From the NCBI GenBank assembly GCA_044225795.1, contig JBGAIF010000002.1, forward strand, positions 62,001-126,000: 64,000 nt of DNA, written 5' to 3'. This DNA comes from Nemorincola sp044225795. Lineage in GTDB: Bacteria; Bacteroidota; Bacteroidia; Chitinophagales; Chitinophagaceae. Of the stretch, positions 42,784-51,396 are shown piece after piece; the stretch's first letter is position 1; each line of letters opens with the position of its first letter. The notes beneath the pieces were generated by a model. That model was not told the DNA's origin and did not search any database. It worked only from the letters and a program-made list of their open reading frames with translations. A program made the translations under genes and the position numbers.

Positions 42784-43542
42784 TTAAGGAACTACCAGTT
42801 TCACTTTGGCGCCTGGTTTTACTTTGTTGAAAACGCCCTCCTCATTGGCATCGGCCGGGTCTTGTTCCAGCACATAGGTCTCCGCAGTATCTAATGTCAT
42901 GGCATTGCTTTGCGATATTACCTCCACACTCAGGTGATACTGATCTAAAATGGTCAAAGCAATATCCAGCGACCTTCCTGTTACATCCGGCATGTCAAAC
43001 TCTGTAGCCTCACGGGTACTCCCCAGCACCAGCGTTATTTTGCTCCCCTGGTGTATCTTCTTACCTACCCATACTTTACTGCCATCATACCATTGTTCCA
43101 GCACACTGCCCTGCGCATTACTTGGCTTATACAAAGTATCTCCCAGCAGCAGCCTGTTGTTTTGCAACTGGCGCCGTGCGCTCGCAAAAGACATGCCAAC
43201 AAGGTTGGGCATGGATATTAAAGGCGGGTTCACCCTGTTCACGGTAAGAAATATGGTACGCCCCTCTTTCACTATAGCGCCGGGATCAGGCACCTGCTTT
43301 AATACCGCAAGTGGCGGATAGGCCGGCTCGTAAGTAGAATCAACATAGACCTTGAATTTAAGCGTACGCAATTGCTCTGTTACTTTCAAAAGCTTCCCGC
43401 CCGTCACTTGAGGTACTTTCAGTTCATGCCCTTTTCGGGTAATGGCGTACAAAGACAGGAAGAACCCCGCAAAAATGAATATACACAGCAGGAATACTAT
43501 GAATAAGTTGAACAGGAATGATCTCTTGAATAGCTTCAGCAT
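42784..43542 (-). CDS. Membrane-anchored protein with three PASTA domains
   Basis: 252 residues. A short basic N-terminus and one membrane helix (~10-35, LFNLFIVFLLCIFIFAGFF) are followed by three PASTA domains facing the periplasm: ~40-105 (HELKVPQVTGGKLLKVTEQL), ~110-180 (LISMPNLVGMSFASARRQL) and ~185-252 (EFDMPDVTGRSLDIALTIL). PASTA domains usually bind muropeptides in Ser/Thr kinases or PBPs, but no kinase domain is attached. It starts 3 bases after the GH3 family gene stop, so both are probably in one transcript. Confidence 0.92.
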   Translation of the reverse strand: MLKLFKRSFLFNLFIVFLLCIFIFAGFFLSLYAITRKGHELKVPQVTGGKLLKVTEQLRTLKFKVYVDSTYEPAYPPLAVLKQVPDPGAIVKEGRTIFLTVNRVNPPLISMPNLVGMSFASARRQLQNNRLLLGDTLYKPSNAQGSVLEQWYDGSKVWVGKKIHQGSKITLVLGSTREATEFDMPDVTGRSLDIALTILDQYHLSVEVISQSNAMTLDTAETYVLEQDPADANEEGVFNKVKPGAKVKLVVP

Positions 43543-43545
43543 ACA

Positions 43546-45099
43546 CTATGCATGTGAGGCAGGCTTCACATCGGCCTTTTCCAGGTACTGTTTCCAGTCT
43601 TCCAGCGCAGCCCCCTTCAGCACCCGCGGAAATTTACTCATAGCACCTTCTTTACCTTTCGCACGCAGGTAGTCAATGAATACATGTCCGGGTAATACAT
43701 CTACAAATATCTCGCGTAGTGCCGAAGTACGTTCCACCTCGTAGTCATCGTTCAGTTGGCAAAGTGTCTCATCGAGCATGGTTTTGAGTATGCCGGGGTT
43801 TACCTGCTCATTATCGCAACCGATATACCACTGATGCGCAAAGAGATTGTCATATTTCAAGCCTGCAACAGCAAACTCATGAATTGTGATACCCATCTTT
43901 TTAGACACTGTCTCAATGGCCTTGTTCATATTATCCACAGACATATGCTCTCCGCACAAGCTAAGGAATTGCTTGGTACGCCCTACAATAGCTATCTCAT
44001 ATTCCTTGGCGTTGGTGAACCGGATCACATCACCGATCAGGTAGCGCCACGCACCGGAACACGTACTCAATACCACCGCATATTCAACTCCCTCCTGCAC
44101 CTCATGTACCTCTACGGTCTTAGGCTGCATTTTCAGGTTGCCGTCCTCGTCGAAATTATCCGGTGTGAACGGTACGAACTCATAGTAAATGCTGGCATTG
44201 AGCACCAGCTTGATACCTGCACCCGGCCTGGCCTGGAATCCGAACGACCCTTCTGATGCCATATACGTTTCGATGAACGTAACGGGTTTTCCCCATAACT
44301 TCTTGAAGCTCTCACGGTATGGTTCTATAGATACGCCTCCATGTATATATACACTTAGGTTTGGCCACACTTCGTGTATATTCTTTGCACCATGGTGTTT
44401 GATCACGCGCTCCAGAACTATCTGCACCCATGCAGGCACACCACATACTATACCCACGTCCCATTGTGTAGCATGCTCAACGATCAGCTTGATACGCTCC
44501 TCCCATTTATGCCGTTTCGATATCTTCTGTCCGGGCTTATAAAGCAGCGACGACATCCAGCGGGGCATATTCTTGGCGCTGATACCACTCATATCACCTT
44601 CGTAATACTCCCCTTTTTCAAAGAGAGAGGTGGTACCACCCAACATCAGTATCCCCTTCTCAAAGGCCACAGGCCTGATCCGGAAGTTGGCCATGCTATA
44701 CAACTGCTTGAAACCCACCTTCTTGATAGACTTGATCATATCCTGTGTAACAGGTATATGTTTACTTGCTGACTCCGATGTGCCGGAGCTCAGTGCGAAA
44801 TATTTCACCTTGCCGGGCCATGTCACATTTTCTTCACCATTCTGGCAACGGTGCCACCATGCGGAATGCATATCATTATAGGTATGCAGGGGCACACGCT
44901 CCCTGAATACTTTTGCGAAATCTATTTCCTTGCTGAGTATCTCCCCGAATCCGTAGTGTTTACCAAAGGCGGTATATTGTCCTCTTTCCAGCAACTGCCT
45001 TAGAGCATGTCGCTGATATTGTTGCGGTGTTGCCACCGGCAGGTTGAATTTTTTCCTGAGTTTTAATGAACGAGCTATTAGATTACCTAATATAGCCAT
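43546..45099 (-). CDS. GH3 auxin-responsive promoter family acyl-acid amido synthetase-like protein
   Basis: 517 residues, cytoplasmic. Matches the bacterial GH3 family of adenylating enzymes (ANL-like): FALSSGTSESASKHIPVT carries the ATP-binding SSGTS motif, followed by YMASEGSFGFQA and the YRLGDVIRFT-type YLIGDVIRFTNAKEY, with VGRTKQFLSLCGEHMS. Plant GH3 enzymes conjugate amino acids to jasmonate or auxin; bacterial members make acyl-amides but their substrates are mostly unknown. A good promoter lies just upstream (45131-45138). First gene of the GH3-PASTA pair. Confidence 0.9.
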   Translation of the reverse strand: MAILGNLIARSLKLRKKFNLPVATPQQYQRHALRQLLERGQYTAFGKHYGFGEILSKEIDFAKVFRERVPLHTYNDMHSAWWHRCQNGEENVTWPGKVKYFALSSGTSESASKHIPVTQDMIKSIKKVGFKQLYSMANFRIRPVAFEKGILMLGGTTSLFEKGEYYEGDMSGISAKNMPRWMSSLLYKPGQKISKRHKWEERIKLIVEHATQWDVGIVCGVPAWVQIVLERVIKHHGAKNIHEVWPNLSVYIHGGVSIEPYRESFKKLWGKPVTFIETYMASEGSFGFQARPGAGIKLVLNASIYYEFVPFTPDNFDEDGNLKMQPKTVEVHEVQEGVEYAVVLSTCSGAWRYLIGDVIRFTNAKEYEIAIVGRTKQFLSLCGEHMSVDNMNKAIETVSKKMGITIHEFAVAGLKYDNLFAHQWYIGCDNEQVNPGILKTMLDETLCQLNDDYEVERTSALREIFVDVLPGHVFIDYLRAKGKEGAMSKFPRVLKGAALEDWKQYLEKADVKPASHA

Positions 45100-45130
45100 C
45101 TCTGCGATTTGCTTTTATTTGTGTGGAGGA

Positions 45131-45138
45131 CAAATTTA
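45131..45138 (-). promoter_or_regulatory. -7 box upstream of the GH3 gene
   Basis: Minus strand TAAATTTG is an exact TAnnTTTG match, 32 bases before the ATG, with a TTG about 18 bases further upstream (45157-45159) that could be the -33 element. Confidence 0.6.
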
Positions 45139-45206
45139 CACTTTCCTGCGTTAATACAATGGTAATGTAACCATATTAAATGCAGTGCGTAAAATATATA
45201 ATAAGT

Positions 45207-45887
45207 CTATTCTGTGTGCATTGCAGCCACACCTTCTGAAAATGTCACATCAGCATGTGCTTCCAGGGCTTCCAGTGTTGTTTCGTAATCGTCCAGCGAT
45301 TTGTTCGCTTCATCCGAGTTGGGGAAAATGTAACATTCGTATCTTTTCTTGGAGGGTATGTAGATGACCTTCCACATATACTTGGGCACTACTACTTCGT
45401 CCGGACCTATCGTAGCAGCCTTGCCGGTACTGCCTGTGGTCACTATTATCTTTCCATGATCTGCAGCCTCATCCCGTTCCTGCCGCTCCAGTTTCTCCCA
45501 CACACCCGCATTGAAAAAATGTGGTTGTGGGGTCATATTTGAGAAATAGAAACACTCCTTCATTGCCTGTTCATTGCAACCGTTGTCTGCTGCACTCATA
45601 TTATGTCCCTTATCATAGCCGCTGCGAACGTAATCCTTCAGCAGGTTGGTCTCATCATGCGCTATCGGATCGGCAGTGAAATGGCCCTTGCTTCGGGGTA
45701 CTTTTTGCTCTTCAGGGCACGTAACCATATCGCTGGTAAGTACATAATGTACCATCACGGGTATGTGCTCCGTCACCGAAAAATAGGAGGTAAAGTAGGT
45801 GTGTTCCAGTTTAATGATATGCTGCGCGGTGGCCTGTAGCTGAACAAGGAATACAAATGCCGACAATAAAAGGCGCTTCCAGGTCAT
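45207..45887 (-). CDS. Secreted DNA/RNA non-specific endonuclease
   Basis: 226 residues from MTWKRLLLSAFVFLVQLQATAQ; the ATG overlaps the preceding TGA (ATGA). A longer frame to 45896 is possible. The beta-beta-alpha metal nuclease fold is seen in YDKGHNMSAADNGCN (DRGH motif with Lys for Arg) and FYFSNMTPQPHFFNAGVWEKLE, which supplies the metal-binding asparagine. It would cleave nucleic acids outside the cell or in the periplasm, for nutrition or defence. Coupled to the upstream EGF-like lipoprotein gene. Confidence 0.88.
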   Translation of the reverse strand: MTWKRLLLSAFVFLVQLQATAQHIIKLEHTYFTSYFSVTEHIPVMVHYVLTSDMVTCPEEQKVPRSKGHFTADPIAHDETNLLKDYVRSGYDKGHNMSAADNGCNEQAMKECFYFSNMTPQPHFFNAGVWEKLERQERDEAADHGKIIVTTGSTGKAATIGPDEVVVPKYMWKVIYIPSKKRYECYIFPNSDEANKSLDDYETTLEALEAHADVTFSEGVAAMHTE

Positions 45888-46405
45888 CCGTGCCATATCT
45901 CAGTTTCGTTGTGAACAGTTTTTGCAGTATTGTCCGTAACAGTGTAATGAACAGATACTGTATTGTTCTGGCCGTATACGCTGGTTGAATAGATGTAGCC
46001 CGCTCCAACAAATGTTTTACCGGAAATGGTTTGTACCGGAATAGTTATCGAATCACGGGAGATAGTGGCTACCAGCGTAATACTCGCAATATCATGAAGA
46101 TTCTTTATCTGCACCTCATTATTTGCAGCCCCTGCAACGATCTGTATGCCATAACTGGCAGGCTCTGTAGTGGTCACATTATTTTCTACTCCCCAATTCC
46201 CTATAAATTTAGTCCTGGCCTCCTTTTCACAATTGTCACCTTCATAGCTACCGGTACAGGTGCACTTACCACCGTTACAAGATCCGCCGTTCTTACAGCT
46301 CACGGATGCACACCTATCCTTGGTACAGGAGATATACACTACAGCGCAAAACGTCATTAGAGCCGTAAATGCTGAGGTAATGATTGTTCTGACAGTACTT
46401 TTCAT
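45884..46405 (-). CDS. Lipoprotein with EGF-like domain
   Basis: 173 residues. The signal peptide ends with the lipobox VYISC. Residues ~30-60 hold a compact six-cysteine EGF-like module (CASVSCKNGGSCNGGKCTC, then GSYEGDNCEKE), followed by a beta-rich domain of ~110 residues (FIGNWGVENNV, then ITIPVQTISGKTFVGAGYIY). EGF modules are unusual in bacteria but do occur in small Bacteroidota lipoproteins. The stop overlaps the nuclease start by four bases, indicating translational coupling. No immunity function is evident. Role unknown. Confidence 0.8.
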   Translation of the reverse strand: MKSTVRTIITSAFTALMTFCAVVYISCTKDRCASVSCKNGGSCNGGKCTCTGSYEGDNCEKEARTKFIGNWGVENNVTTTEPASYGIQIVAGAANNEVQIKNLHDIASITLVATISRDSITIPVQTISGKTFVGAGYIYSTSVYGQNNTVSVHYTVTDNTAKTVHNETEIWHG

Positions 46406-46546
46406 ATTCTTGTATTCTTACGAAGTTAATCATTTCCGCGGCATCTTACCCTCTGCCTACCGTAGCAAATTACATACCACAAAGTGTTCAGGTCTGTCTT
46501 CTGCTACTTTGTCAGCTCTGGAGAACTCAATCACATCATCGGCTGA

Positions 46547-47824
46547 TCAGTTGGCATCCATCACCACCCTGAAACCATTGTAGTTATTGCGCGACCATAA
46601 CTCATCATAGTGGCGGTCTGTGTTCCTGCTGTCAGGGGCTGTGCTGTGCCATCCACCGCCCCGCGCCACCCTGGACTTTCCGGTAGCAGGTCCATGTGGA
46701 TTATCCTTAGGGCTGTTTTGATAGTACTTCTCATCATACCAGTCGGCGGTCATTTCCATCACATTTCCGGTCATATCATAGATACCAAGTTCATTAGGCT
46801 TCTTCAGGCCTGCAGACCTCGTCATGCCATTGGCCGTACTGAAATACCAGGCCACATCGTCTATGTTGTTGCTGCCACTATATACATGGGGTTCCTTTGC
46901 CTCTTTGCCTCCTTTTGCTGCATACTCCCATTCAGCCTCTGTCGGGAGGCGGTAATGGCGGCCGGTCTGTGCCGTCAGCCATTCACAATAGCGCACGGCG
47001 TCATTCCATGTAAGATAAAGCACCGGTTCGTTATCCTGCCCGTCAGTTCTTTTACCCCCATGAGTATCGTACTCCCAATTGATCCCTTCTGCACGAAGCC
47101 AGCGCATACCATTCCACACGCTCACCCAATGCTCATTGTCTGCCGCCGTTCTATAACCTGTTGTTGTCACAAACTGCCGAAACTGGGCCACTGTCACTTC
47201 GGCCCTGCACATATAAAAGCTATTCACATGCACGGTATGTTCCGGTTTTTCATCATTCTTTCCAAAATTATTGCCCATCTTAAAATCACCACCTTCCACA
47301 TAGATCATATCCTTCGGTATATCCTTCTTTGTCACTTCAGCTTCTTTCGTATCGGCGTGGTTTTGTTTGCCATTATCTATTATCAGTGTATTATGCTCAT
47401 AGTCTATAGTTATCTTTCCAAGCTTTGAGAGCGCGCTTTGCCCCATTAATAGAGGTGCATCCAGCGAATGAACTATGGTCGCCTTTACATTCCTGAGCAC
47501 ATGCCAACCTATTACTATTTCTCTTATATTGATCTGAGTTCCTTCTGCAATATCGCCACTGGCGGTTTCCAGCACTTCATTGCCCAGGATATCATCTGTA
47601 GTCAGATAGCCATTCTTGAGCATGAACAATGCCTCAAGAGCCGATATGGTTACCACATCTGCGCCGGTATCCAGGTACATATTCAGATTCAGCCCGTTCA
47701 CTTTGCAGGCCACTTTATAGGTCCTGCCCTCCTTAGTCAGCTTCACGGTTTGGGCTATTACAGGCATAAAGCTGCAGATCATCACGACTAACAGGGTTGA
47801 CAGTTTTTTAAAAATATCACTCAT
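46547..47824 (-). CDS. Retropepsin-like aspartic protease fused to an FGE-sulfatase (SUMF1) domain
   Basis: 425 residues, exported (TLLVVMICSFMPVIAQT). The N-terminal part (~25-155) is a clan AA aspartic protease half: NMYLDTGADVVTISALEALF (catalytic DTGA) and PLLMGQSALSKLGKITIDYE. A second part (~175-425) is an FGE-sulfatase domain: DMIYVEGGDFKMGNNFGKND, YRLPTEAEWEYAAKGG and RVARGGGWHSTAPDSRN. The usual FGE copper-binding cysteines are not evident, as in most bacterial members, which often act as binding or processing modules. The pairing of a protease with an FGE fold is unusual but recurs in Bacteroidota. Its substrate is unknown. Confidence 0.85.
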   Translation of the reverse strand: MSDIFKKLSTLLVVMICSFMPVIAQTVKLTKEGRTYKVACKVNGLNLNMYLDTGADVVTISALEALFMLKNGYLTTDDILGNEVLETASGDIAEGTQINIREIVIGWHVLRNVKATIVHSLDAPLLMGQSALSKLGKITIDYEHNTLIIDNGKQNHADTKEAEVTKKDIPKDMIYVEGGDFKMGNNFGKNDEKPEHTVHVNSFYMCRAEVTVAQFRQFVTTTGYRTAADNEHWVSVWNGMRWLRAEGINWEYDTHGGKRTDGQDNEPVLYLTWNDAVRYCEWLTAQTGRHYRLPTEAEWEYAAKGGKEAKEPHVYSGSNNIDDVAWYFSTANGMTRSAGLKKPNELGIYDMTGNVMEMTADWYDEKYYQNSPKDNPHGPATGKSRVARGGGWHSTAPDSRNTDRHYDELWSRNNYNGFRVVMDAN

Positions 47825-48295
47825 TACGACAGAATTGCATCCGTAATTTAATTCTTAACGATCATCCCGCAAAACATTCTCCTGAACACGCGACCGTGAT
47901 CGGTATTCCGAAGATCATGTCGCACCGGGATAATGTATATTCATTAGTTAGCACAACCAACCGGCACTCTCCTTGATACGGCCTGGACAAAGAAACAAAG
48001 TAGCATAAAATTTATCCGTTTTCAACACATCAGTTTCATCAATATGGCACACCTTTTGCGGCTTTATTTAGCCGGATTTGTGACAGGACGAGACAAAGTA
48101 ATATCTCCTTTTGCGCAATTTGCTCACTGTGCAATTTGAATTGCACACTTTGGTGTTGATTTCCATAGCATTACAGTCAGAATTGCACACTTTACTGATG
48201 AAAAAGAAAATGCGCAATGAGGCAAATTCCGGAAAATTCCGGGCTTTGATGCTCTCTTTTTGAATTTGCCACATGCTAATGTATTTTTACAAGAC
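47825..48295. other. Intergenic region with second GTGTGCAATT cluster
   Basis: About 470 bases between divergent genes with no supported coding frame. Its right half (48111-48218) holds the second cluster of TGTGCAATT motifs. A candidate TTTTGCGG segment near 48053 could be part of a promoter, but no full consensus was found. Confidence 0.5.
48111..48218. repeat. Cluster of TGTGCAATT motifs, second locus
   Basis: TGTGCAATT at 48128-48136, AATTGCACACTT at 48139-48150 and again at 48181-48192. Degenerate relatives: TTGCGCAATT at 48111-48120 and TGCGCAAT at 48211-48218. The 12-mer is the exact reverse complement of that at 4810 and 4838. Both clusters are in large intergenic regions. Confidence 0.7.
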
Positions 48296-50323
48296 ATGGC
48301 TAAGAAAAAAAATAACTCTAATATAAATAATGCACAGGCCAAAGCTGTTACCGCAGCACCACGCGCCGCATCAAAAGGGCCACAGGCAACAAGCGAAAAA
48401 AGCTTTTTGCACAAGTATTCACATATACTTGTGCCCACAGGTATTGCCTTGATCACCTTCCTGTTCCTATATACATGCACGAACAATAAATTCACTAACT
48501 GGGACGACATCGGCTACGTTACTTCCGATCAGTATATCAAAAACAGTTCATGGGAGGGAATTAAAACGATCTTCAGTACTTCTACACAAGTGATGGGTAA
48601 CTATCACCCGCTTACTATCATTACCTATGCATTTGAATACAGCTACATAGGTCTGCAACCTTTTCTTTATCACCTCGACAATTTGTTATTTCATATTCTC
48701 TGCACGCTGGCTGTATATCTTTTTGTAAAAGTGTTTACCGGCCGTATGGTTGCGGCAGGTGTGGCCGCTCTTCTGTTTGGATTGCACCCTATGCACATAG
48801 AGTCTGTAGCATGGGTAGCCGGTCGCAAAGATCTCTTGTACGGCACCTTCTTCATGCTGTCGCTCACCACTTATGTGCTCTACCTGCGCGCTACCGGCTC
48901 TAAACGCACTATGTGGTATATACTTGGTATTGTTTTGTTTGCACTGTCTTTGCTTGCAAAATCCGTAGCCGTTACATTGCCTGTTACACTCTTCCTGTTC
49001 GACTATTACGAGCAGCGCAAGCTGCACCTCAAGCTGCTGCTGGAGAAGATACCGCACTTTGGCTTATCGCTACTGTTCGGCCTGCTGTCTGTACAGGCGC
49101 AAACAAATATCGGTGCGTTAGGCAAACTGGATGTGCATTTCAACCCTATAGAACGTATAGCACTCGGCTGCTATGCCCTTACTACTTATCTGTGGAAGCT
49201 GGTGGTACCGGTGGGCCTCAGCAACTTCTACCCCTACCCGCTGAAAGAAGCTGATTCTTTACCTGCAAGCTATTACGCCTATGTGATTATCATTGCTGCA
49301 CTTATTGCTGTGATCATAAAATTTGCACGCCACAACAAGATGGTGGTGTTCGGTACTCTTTTCTTCACGATCAACATTGCATTGCTCCTGCAGTTTATAC
49401 CTGTAGGCGGGGCTATCATGTCAGACAGGTATGGCTACATTCCCTATCTCGGCTTCTTCCTGATAGCCGGGTGGTTTGTTTCAGAGCATTTCACAAATGG
49501 CATGACCCAAACAGGCAAAGTGGCGCTTGGCGGCACACTGGCTTACTGCCTTGTACTCGGCTACATGGCACACGCGCGTTGTGAAGATTGGTATGACTCC
49601 TACTCCTTGTGGAGTGATGATTCGGCCAAACATCCGGAGTCTCCGATAGCCTATTTCTACCTTGGACAGGATTACTCAGGCCGTTTTGAGAATGCTACCG
49701 ACCCGAATGATAAAAAGATCAAGGCAGACTCAACCCTGTTTTTCTATAACATGTCCATTCAGCGAAAACCTGACTATATTAACCCCATCATTTGTGTTGG
49801 CGAGTTGCAACGTACGGTAGGAATGATAGATGACGCTAAGATCACCTATTACAGGGCCATGAACATCAACCCGAAGAATGAGAATGTATACCTGGGAATG
49901 GGCATTGTATTTAGCATCAAACATCAGTTCGACTCTGCTGAATACTGTTTCCGAAAAGCACTCAGCCTGAAACCATACTACCCCGAAGGGCACAGCAATT
50001 ATGCCAACTTTCTGGATATCATAGGCCAAACGGATTCTTCATTGTACCATTACCAGATGGCGATCGATCAGAACCCGGATGCAACGATACCATACCTTAA
50101 CCGCGCCAGGATCTATCTGAGACTACAACGATTTAACGAAGCGCTCAAGGATTATGACCATGTTCTGGCCATCACTCCGGAAAATGGAGATGCTTTGGTG
50201 TCCCGCTCCCGGGCCTACGCGTCTAAAGGAGATAAGGCTCATGCACTTCAGGATGTGGAAATGGCCATTAAACTTGGATATAAGAATATAGATCCGGCTT
50301 ACTACCAGCAATTAAAGCAATAA
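48296..50323 (+). CDS. TMTC-like membrane glycosyltransferase candidate with TPR repeats
   Basis: From ATG 48296 (MAKKKNNSNINN) there are 675 residues. Up to ten membrane helices span ~30-430. The loop after the first helix contains NKFTNWDDIGYVTSDQ and GNYHPLTIITYAFEY, matching the GT-C type region of TMTC proteins, with the WDD acidic motif. HPMHIESVAWVAGRKDLLYG is also TMTC-like. The C-terminal ~200 residues are TPR units (NEALKDYDHVLAITPENGDA). Eukaryotic TMTC1-4 are protein O-mannosyltransferases; bacterial homologues are often annotated only as TPR proteins. It is convergent with UXS and Ugd genes and near the giant secreted protein. Confidence 0.75.
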   Translation: MAKKKNNSNINNAQAKAVTAAPRAASKGPQATSEKSFLHKYSHILVPTGIALITFLFLYTCTNNKFTNWDDIGYVTSDQYIKNSSWEGIKTIFSTSTQVMGNYHPLTIITYAFEYSYIGLQPFLYHLDNLLFHILCTLAVYLFVKVFTGRMVAAGVAALLFGLHPMHIESVAWVAGRKDLLYGTFFMLSLTTYVLYLRATGSKRTMWYILGIVLFALSLLAKSVAVTLPVTLFLFDYYEQRKLHLKLLLEKIPHFGLSLLFGLLSVQAQTNIGALGKLDVHFNPIERIALGCYALTTYLWKLVVPVGLSNFYPYPLKEADSLPASYYAYVIIIAALIAVIIKFARHNKMVVFGTLFFTINIALLLQFIPVGGAIMSDRYGYIPYLGFFLIAGWFVSEHFTNGMTQTGKVALGGTLAYCLVLGYMAHARCEDWYDSYSLWSDDSAKHPESPIAYFYLGQDYSGRFENATDPNDKKIKADSTLFFYNMSIQRKPDYINPIICVGELQRTVGMIDDAKITYYRAMNINPKNENVYLGMGIVFSIKHQFDSAEYCFRKALSLKPYYPEGHSNYANFLDIIGQTDSSLYHYQMAIDQNPDATIPYLNRARIYLRLQRFNEALKDYDHVLAITPENGDALVSRSRAYASKGDKAHALQDVEMAIKLGYKNIDPAYYQQLKQ

Positions 50324-50326
50324 AAA

Positions 50327-50354
50327 AATAGTGAACAGCTTCCTGTTCACTATT
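50327..50354 (-). terminator. Terminator of the UXS gene
   Basis: AATAGTGAACAG-CTTC-CTGTTCACTATT hairpin; on the minus strand it is followed by TTTTTA, so it ends the UDP-xylose synthase transcript, and it lies 4 bases after the stop of the convergent gene. Confidence 0.8.
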
Positions 50355-50375
50355 CGATATAAGTACATTACTATC

Positions 50376-51311
50376 TTAAATGTGCTGCTTAAAGTACTCA
50401 AGCGTGCGCTTCAGGCCTTCATGGCGGTCCACCTTCGGTTCCCAGCCAAGTATCTGCTTCGCTTTCGTGATATTAGGCTGGCGCTGCTTTGGATCGTCCT
50501 GCGGTAGTGGCTCAAATACGATCTTCGATTTTGAACCGGTCAGTTTCAGTACTTCCTCAGCAAACTGAAGCAATGTGATCTCCGATGGATTACCAATATT
50601 CACAGGCATCGTATAGTCAGAGAGCAACAATCGGTAGATACCTTCCACAAGGTCATCTACATAGCAGAAAGAGCGCGTCTGCGACCCGTCACCATATACG
50701 GTCACATCCTCGCCTCGTAGCGCCTGGCTCATAAATGTAGGTAGTGCACGGCCGTCATCGAGCCGCATACGAGGACCATAAGTATTAAATATACGAATGA
50801 TGCGCGTCTCTACTTTGTGGTAAGTATAATAGGCACGGGTGATGCTCTCCATGAATCGTTTAGCCTCGTCATATACGCCACGCGGGCCTACCGGGTTCAC
50901 ATTGCCCCAGTACTCCTCTGTTTGCGGGTGTACCAGCGGATCGCCATATACTTCTGAGGTAGATGCCACCAATATGCGCGCACCTTTTGACTTGGCGAGC
51001 CCCAGCAGATTATGCGTACCCAACGCCCCTACCTTCAATGTCTGTATCGGCATTTTAAGGTAGTCAATCGGGCTTGCGGGAGAAGCAAAGTGAAGAATGT
51101 AATCTATTTGCCCCGGAACATGCACGAACTTGGTAACATCATGATGATAGAACTGAAACTCCTTTACAGGAAATAAATGCTCAATGTTCTTGATATTTCC
51201 GGTCAGGAGGTTATCCATACCTATGACCTCGTACCCTTCAGCCAGGTATCTGTCACACAAATGCGAACCTAGAAAGCCTGCTGCTCCGGTAATTAGAATG
51301 CGTTTTGCCAT
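50376..51311 (-). CDS. uxs: UDP-glucuronate decarboxylase (UDP-xylose synthase)
   Basis: 311 residues of the SDR superfamily. The NAD motif is ITGAAGFLGSHLCDRYLAEG; the catalytic YxxxK is in GVYDEAKRFMES; ASTSEVYGDPLVHPQ and RIIRIFNTYGPRMRLDDGR follow, with SQTRSFCYVDDLVEGIYRLL. It converts UDP-glucuronate to UDP-xylose in the cytoplasm. The upstream gene on the same strand is UDP-glucose dehydrogenase, which makes its substrate, so the two form a pathway pair. Some SDR family members are 4-epimerases, but the sequence is closest to UXS. Confidence 0.92.
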   Translation of the reverse strand: MAKRILITGAAGFLGSHLCDRYLAEGYEVIGMDNLLTGNIKNIEHLFPVKEFQFYHHDVTKFVHVPGQIDYILHFASPASPIDYLKMPIQTLKVGALGTHNLLGLAKSKGARILVASTSEVYGDPLVHPQTEEYWGNVNPVGPRGVYDEAKRFMESITRAYYTYHKVETRIIRIFNTYGPRMRLDDGRALPTFMSQALRGEDVTVYGDGSQTRSFCYVDDLVEGIYRLLLSDYTMPVNIGNPSEITLLQFAEEVLKLTGSKSKIVFEPLPQDDPKQRQPNITKAKQILGWEPKVDRHEGLKRTLEYFKQHI

Positions 51312-51396
51312 GTTTTTTCAGAAATGTGACGACCATGAAATCCGGTCGAAAAATTATCACCTAATATATTGATCAACAAATGATTATGACATATAC

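Noticed and set aside
45884..46405. Immunity protein for the adjacent nuclease
   Set aside because: It is an exported lipoprotein with an EGF-like domain; an inhibitor of a self-acting nuclease would be expected in the cytoplasm, and no such fold is seen.
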